Origin: Thiogranum sp. | Lineage (GTDB): Bacteria > Pseudomonadota > Gammaproteobacteria > DSM-19610 | Direction: 5' to 3' | NCBI GenBank assembly: GCA_030148915.1 | Contig: JASBSN010000094.1 | Coordinates: 1 to 54,618, forward strand | Length of the DNA stretch: 54,618 nucleotides | Shown here: piece after piece, positions 52,991-54,618 of the stretch | Layout: every line of letters begins with the position of its first letter | Numbering within the stretch: position 1 is the stretch's first letter | The notes under the pieces: generated by a model | What the model was told of the DNA's origin: nothing | Seen by the model: the letters and a program-made list of their open reading frames with translations, nothing else | Databases searched by the model: none | Position numbers and translations under genes: made by a program

Positions 52991-53272
52991 AGTTCTTCCC
53001 TGATCCGATCCTTGCCAGTGGCCCGCGCATTATAACCTCGAATGCGCAGAGAAAAATCTGTAACGAGATTCGCAACCTGAGTGTTTGCACCCGAGGCCGC
53101 CCAGTAACAGGAATCGACCCGCACAACACATCCTTGAGTGGCCCAACCGCTTGGAAAACAGAGAGTTCTTGGCAAGTCTGGGCGCGCCTGAACTTTATTT
53201 GCGCTACGCGGCCCAACTAAAACAGGTCATGCAGCGGCGACGGCGCCGCCATAACAACGGTGAAAACGGACC
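52991..53272. other. Divergent intergenic region
   Basis: These 282 bases lie between the minus-strand GGDEF/EAL gene and the plus-strand thioredoxin-like gene and must hold both promoters. I saw no gene and no clear hexamer pair or palindrome. Confidence 0.35.
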
Positions 53273-53806
53273 ATGCTACGACTCATAACCCTGCTGACAG
53301 GCATACTGGCATTCGCGCCGGCGCCCGCCGCCGCGCGCGACGCCGAGAAATACTTTTTTCAACCAACCTTCGGCAATTTTCAGGAAGAACTCGATCTCGC
53401 CCGTAAATCCGACCGACAGGGCGTATTGCTGTTTTTCGAAATGAACAACTGTCCTTATTGCCGGCGCATGAAGACCGAAGTACTCAACCAGCCGCAAGTC
53501 CAGGATTTTTACCGCCGCCGGTTCCGCATCTTCAGTGTGAATATAGAGGGGTCTCTGCCGCTCACCGATTTTCAGGGTCGCCAGACGACCGAAAAGGCTC
53601 TCGCCTCAGATCAATATCGTGTCCGCGCCACTCCGGTGTTCGCCTTCTTTGATCTGGACGGAAAAATGATCGCCCGTTACACCGGCGCGACCAACGGCGC
53701 AGAGGAATTCCTCTGGCTGGGTGAATACGTGGCTGAGGGCAAATATCGTAGCGAAACTTTCGCTCGTTTCAAGCACACCAAGCGCCTGCAAGCCAGGGCT
53801 GAGTAA
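53273..53806 (+). CDS. Secreted thioredoxin-fold protein (SoxW-like)
   Basis: A 177-residue protein with a short signal peptide (LLTGILAFAPAPAAA) and one thioredoxin domain. The active site is FFEMNNCPYCRRMKTEVL with CPYC, and the cis-Pro loop is VRATPVFAFFDLDGKMIARYTG. It is probably a periplasmic thiol reductase or isomerase resembling SoxW/DsbD-partner proteins. Nearby sox genes are not seen, so the partner is unknown. The following gene is convergent. Confidence 0.85.
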   Translation: MLRLITLLTGILAFAPAPAAARDAEKYFFQPTFGNFQEELDLARKSDRQGVLLFFEMNNCPYCRRMKTEVLNQPQVQDFYRRRFRIFSVNIEGSLPLTDFQGRQTTEKALASDQYRVRATPVFAFFDLDGKMIARYTGATNGAEEFLWLGEYVAEGKYRSETFARFKHTKRLQARAE

Positions 53807-53853
53807 CGACACTCGCGCTGCGACTTCCGACAGTGCGTTCGTAGTCCCCCAGT

Positions 53854-54618
53854 TCAGAGGCCGCCCGCGGTGAACGTATTGCAGTCTTCGATCCGGCCGC
53901 CGTTAAAGCCCCGCTTGAACCAGCGTATCCGCTGCACCGAGGTGCCATGGGTGAAGCTGTCCGGGGCCACATCGCCGCCGGCCTGACGCTGCAGGCGGTC
54001 GTCGCCGATGGCGCCGGCGGCGCGCAGCGCTTCGTCGATATCGCCGGGTTCCAGCAACTGGCGCGAGTGATCGGCATGAAAACCCCAAACGCCGGCCAGA
54101 CAATCGGCCTGCAATTCAAGGCGCACCGACAATTGATTGCCCTCAGTCTTGCTGACTCTCTGGCGCCGGGCCTGCACATCGGCGCTGATTCCCAGCAAGC
54201 GCTGAACGTGGTGGCCAACTTCGTGGGCAATTACGTAGGCCTGGGCGAAATCCCCCGGGGCGCCGAGCTGCTGTTTAAGATCCTGGTAAAAATCCAGATC
54301 GATATAAACCTTCTGGTCGGCAGGGCAATAAAACGGCCCCATGGCCGCCTGCGCCATACCACAGGCAGATTCCACGCGCCCGCTGAACAGAACCAGAACC
54401 GGCTTTTTGTATACCAGATTACGCGCGGCGAACAGCTCCTGCCAGGTATCCTCGGTGTCAGCCAGCACCACCGAGACAAACTCCGCCAACTGCGCTTGTG
54501 CGGGCGTTTGCGCCGCGGGCGCACCGGCGGAGGGCACGCTGCCCGGCGGTGCGGAGGCTCCGCCACCGCCCAATAGCAGGCGCGGATCGACGCCAAGCAT
54601 ATACAGGCCCAGCATAAT
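53854..54618 (-). CDS. Neutral zinc metallopeptidase, YpfJ family (partial, N-terminus off the right edge)
   Basis: At least 253 residues of a YpfJ/putative neutral zinc metallopeptidase are present. The visible start follows the end of a membrane helix (MLGLYMLGVDPRLLLG), so the true N-terminus is beyond the edge. The catalytic motif is AYVIAHEVGHHVQRLLG (HExGHH), with the downstream LELQADCLAGVWGFHADHS supplying the third ligand region and DDRLQRQAGGDVAPDSFTHGTSVQRIRWFKRGF near the end. The membrane anchor places the peptidase domain at the envelope. Its physiological substrate is not known. Confidence 0.92.
   Translation of the reverse strand: MMLGLYMLGVDPRLLLGGGGASAPPGSVPSAGAPAAQTPAQAQLAEFVSVVLADTEDTWQELFAARNLVYKKPVLVLFSGRVESACGMAQAAMGPFYCPADQKVYIDLDFYQDLKQQLGAPGDFAQAYVIAHEVGHHVQRLLGISADVQARRQRVSKTEGNQLSVRLELQADCLAGVWGFHADHSRQLLEPGDIDEALRAAGAIGDDRLQRQAGGDVAPDSFTHGTSVQRIRWFKRGFNGGRIEDCNTFTAGGL

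Noticed and set aside
1-54618. Search for tRNA, rRNA, CRISPR repeats, integrase/transposase genes and prophage
   Set aside because: None was found by eye; the only mobile-element-like hint is the uncertain remnant near 20.5 kb.

Overview
The window looks like the chromosome of a GC-rich, probably halophilic or halotolerant gammaproteobacterium. The evidence is lipid A and O-antigen type envelope genes, a dTDP-rhamnose set, glycine betaine synthesis from glycine, a BCCT carrier, a persulfide dioxygenase and a fused ATP sulfurylase/APS kinase. I cannot name the genus. Ectothiorhodospira-like purple sulfur bacteria and their relatives would fit the osmolyte genes. No rRNA, tRNA, CRISPR array, phage or intact insertion sequence was seen.

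Region 1 (1-28669, all on the minus strand) is a large extracellular polysaccharide locus. Reading with transcription, from high to low coordinates, it holds rfbA-rfbC-rfbD-rfbB (dTDP-L-rhamnose) and a phosphohexomutase. A fused sulfate adenylyltransferase/APS kinase that should supply PAPS comes next, then a methyltransferase and a very large FG-GAP surface protein with a C-terminal sorting signal. After these come three sulfotransferases interleaved with a Wzx-type flippase and a secreted glycosidase-like protein. The locus continues with four GT4 glycosyltransferases, an O-antigen ligase/polymerase, a hexapeptide acetyltransferase, a WecG/TagA-type transferase, an exosortase-EpsI fusion and a WecA-type initiating transferase that runs off the left edge. 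Together they describe a sulfated, rhamnose-containing, lipid-linked polysaccharide that is flipped, polymerised and modified. The stretch of about 2.5-21.5 kb is visibly more AT-rich than the rest.

Region 2 (28828-37661) is mixed. It has a Fur-box-controlled cytochrome c/FTR1 iron permease with a CbiX-like chelatase, a succinate-semialdehyde dehydrogenase and a periplasmic DUF4412-like protein. It also has a small envelope-lipid group: an Asp/Asn hydroxylase of the LpxO type, an FAD amine-oxidase-like protein overlapping a GT25 transferase, and an LpxL-type acyltransferase.

Region 3 (37810-48943) is the most interesting part. A MarR regulator, with a perfect operator-like inverted repeat beside its start, is divergent from a tightly packed ten-gene operon. 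The operon encodes a small envelope protein, an M20 N-carbamoyl-amino-acid hydrolase, an isochorismatase-fold amidase, a Na+/solute symporter, a 40-residue membrane protein, an ATCase-like carbamoyltransferase that has lost the aspartate-binding residues, an asparagine-synthetase-like amidotransferase, glycine/sarcosine and sarcosine/dimethylglycine methyltransferases, and a BCCT transporter. A carbamoyltransferase plus a glutamine-dependent carboxamide synthetase is the enzyme pair expected for the rare osmolyte N-alpha-carbamoyl-L-glutamine 1-amide. That osmolyte was reported together with glycine betaine in Ectothiorhodospira marismortui. I propose that the operon makes, imports and recycles this solute alongside glycine betaine.

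Region 4 (48940-54618) holds a persulfide dioxygenase-like hydrolase, a 1068-residue GAF/PAS/GGDEF/EAL protein, a secreted thioredoxin-like protein and a neutral zinc metallopeptidase cut by the right edge.
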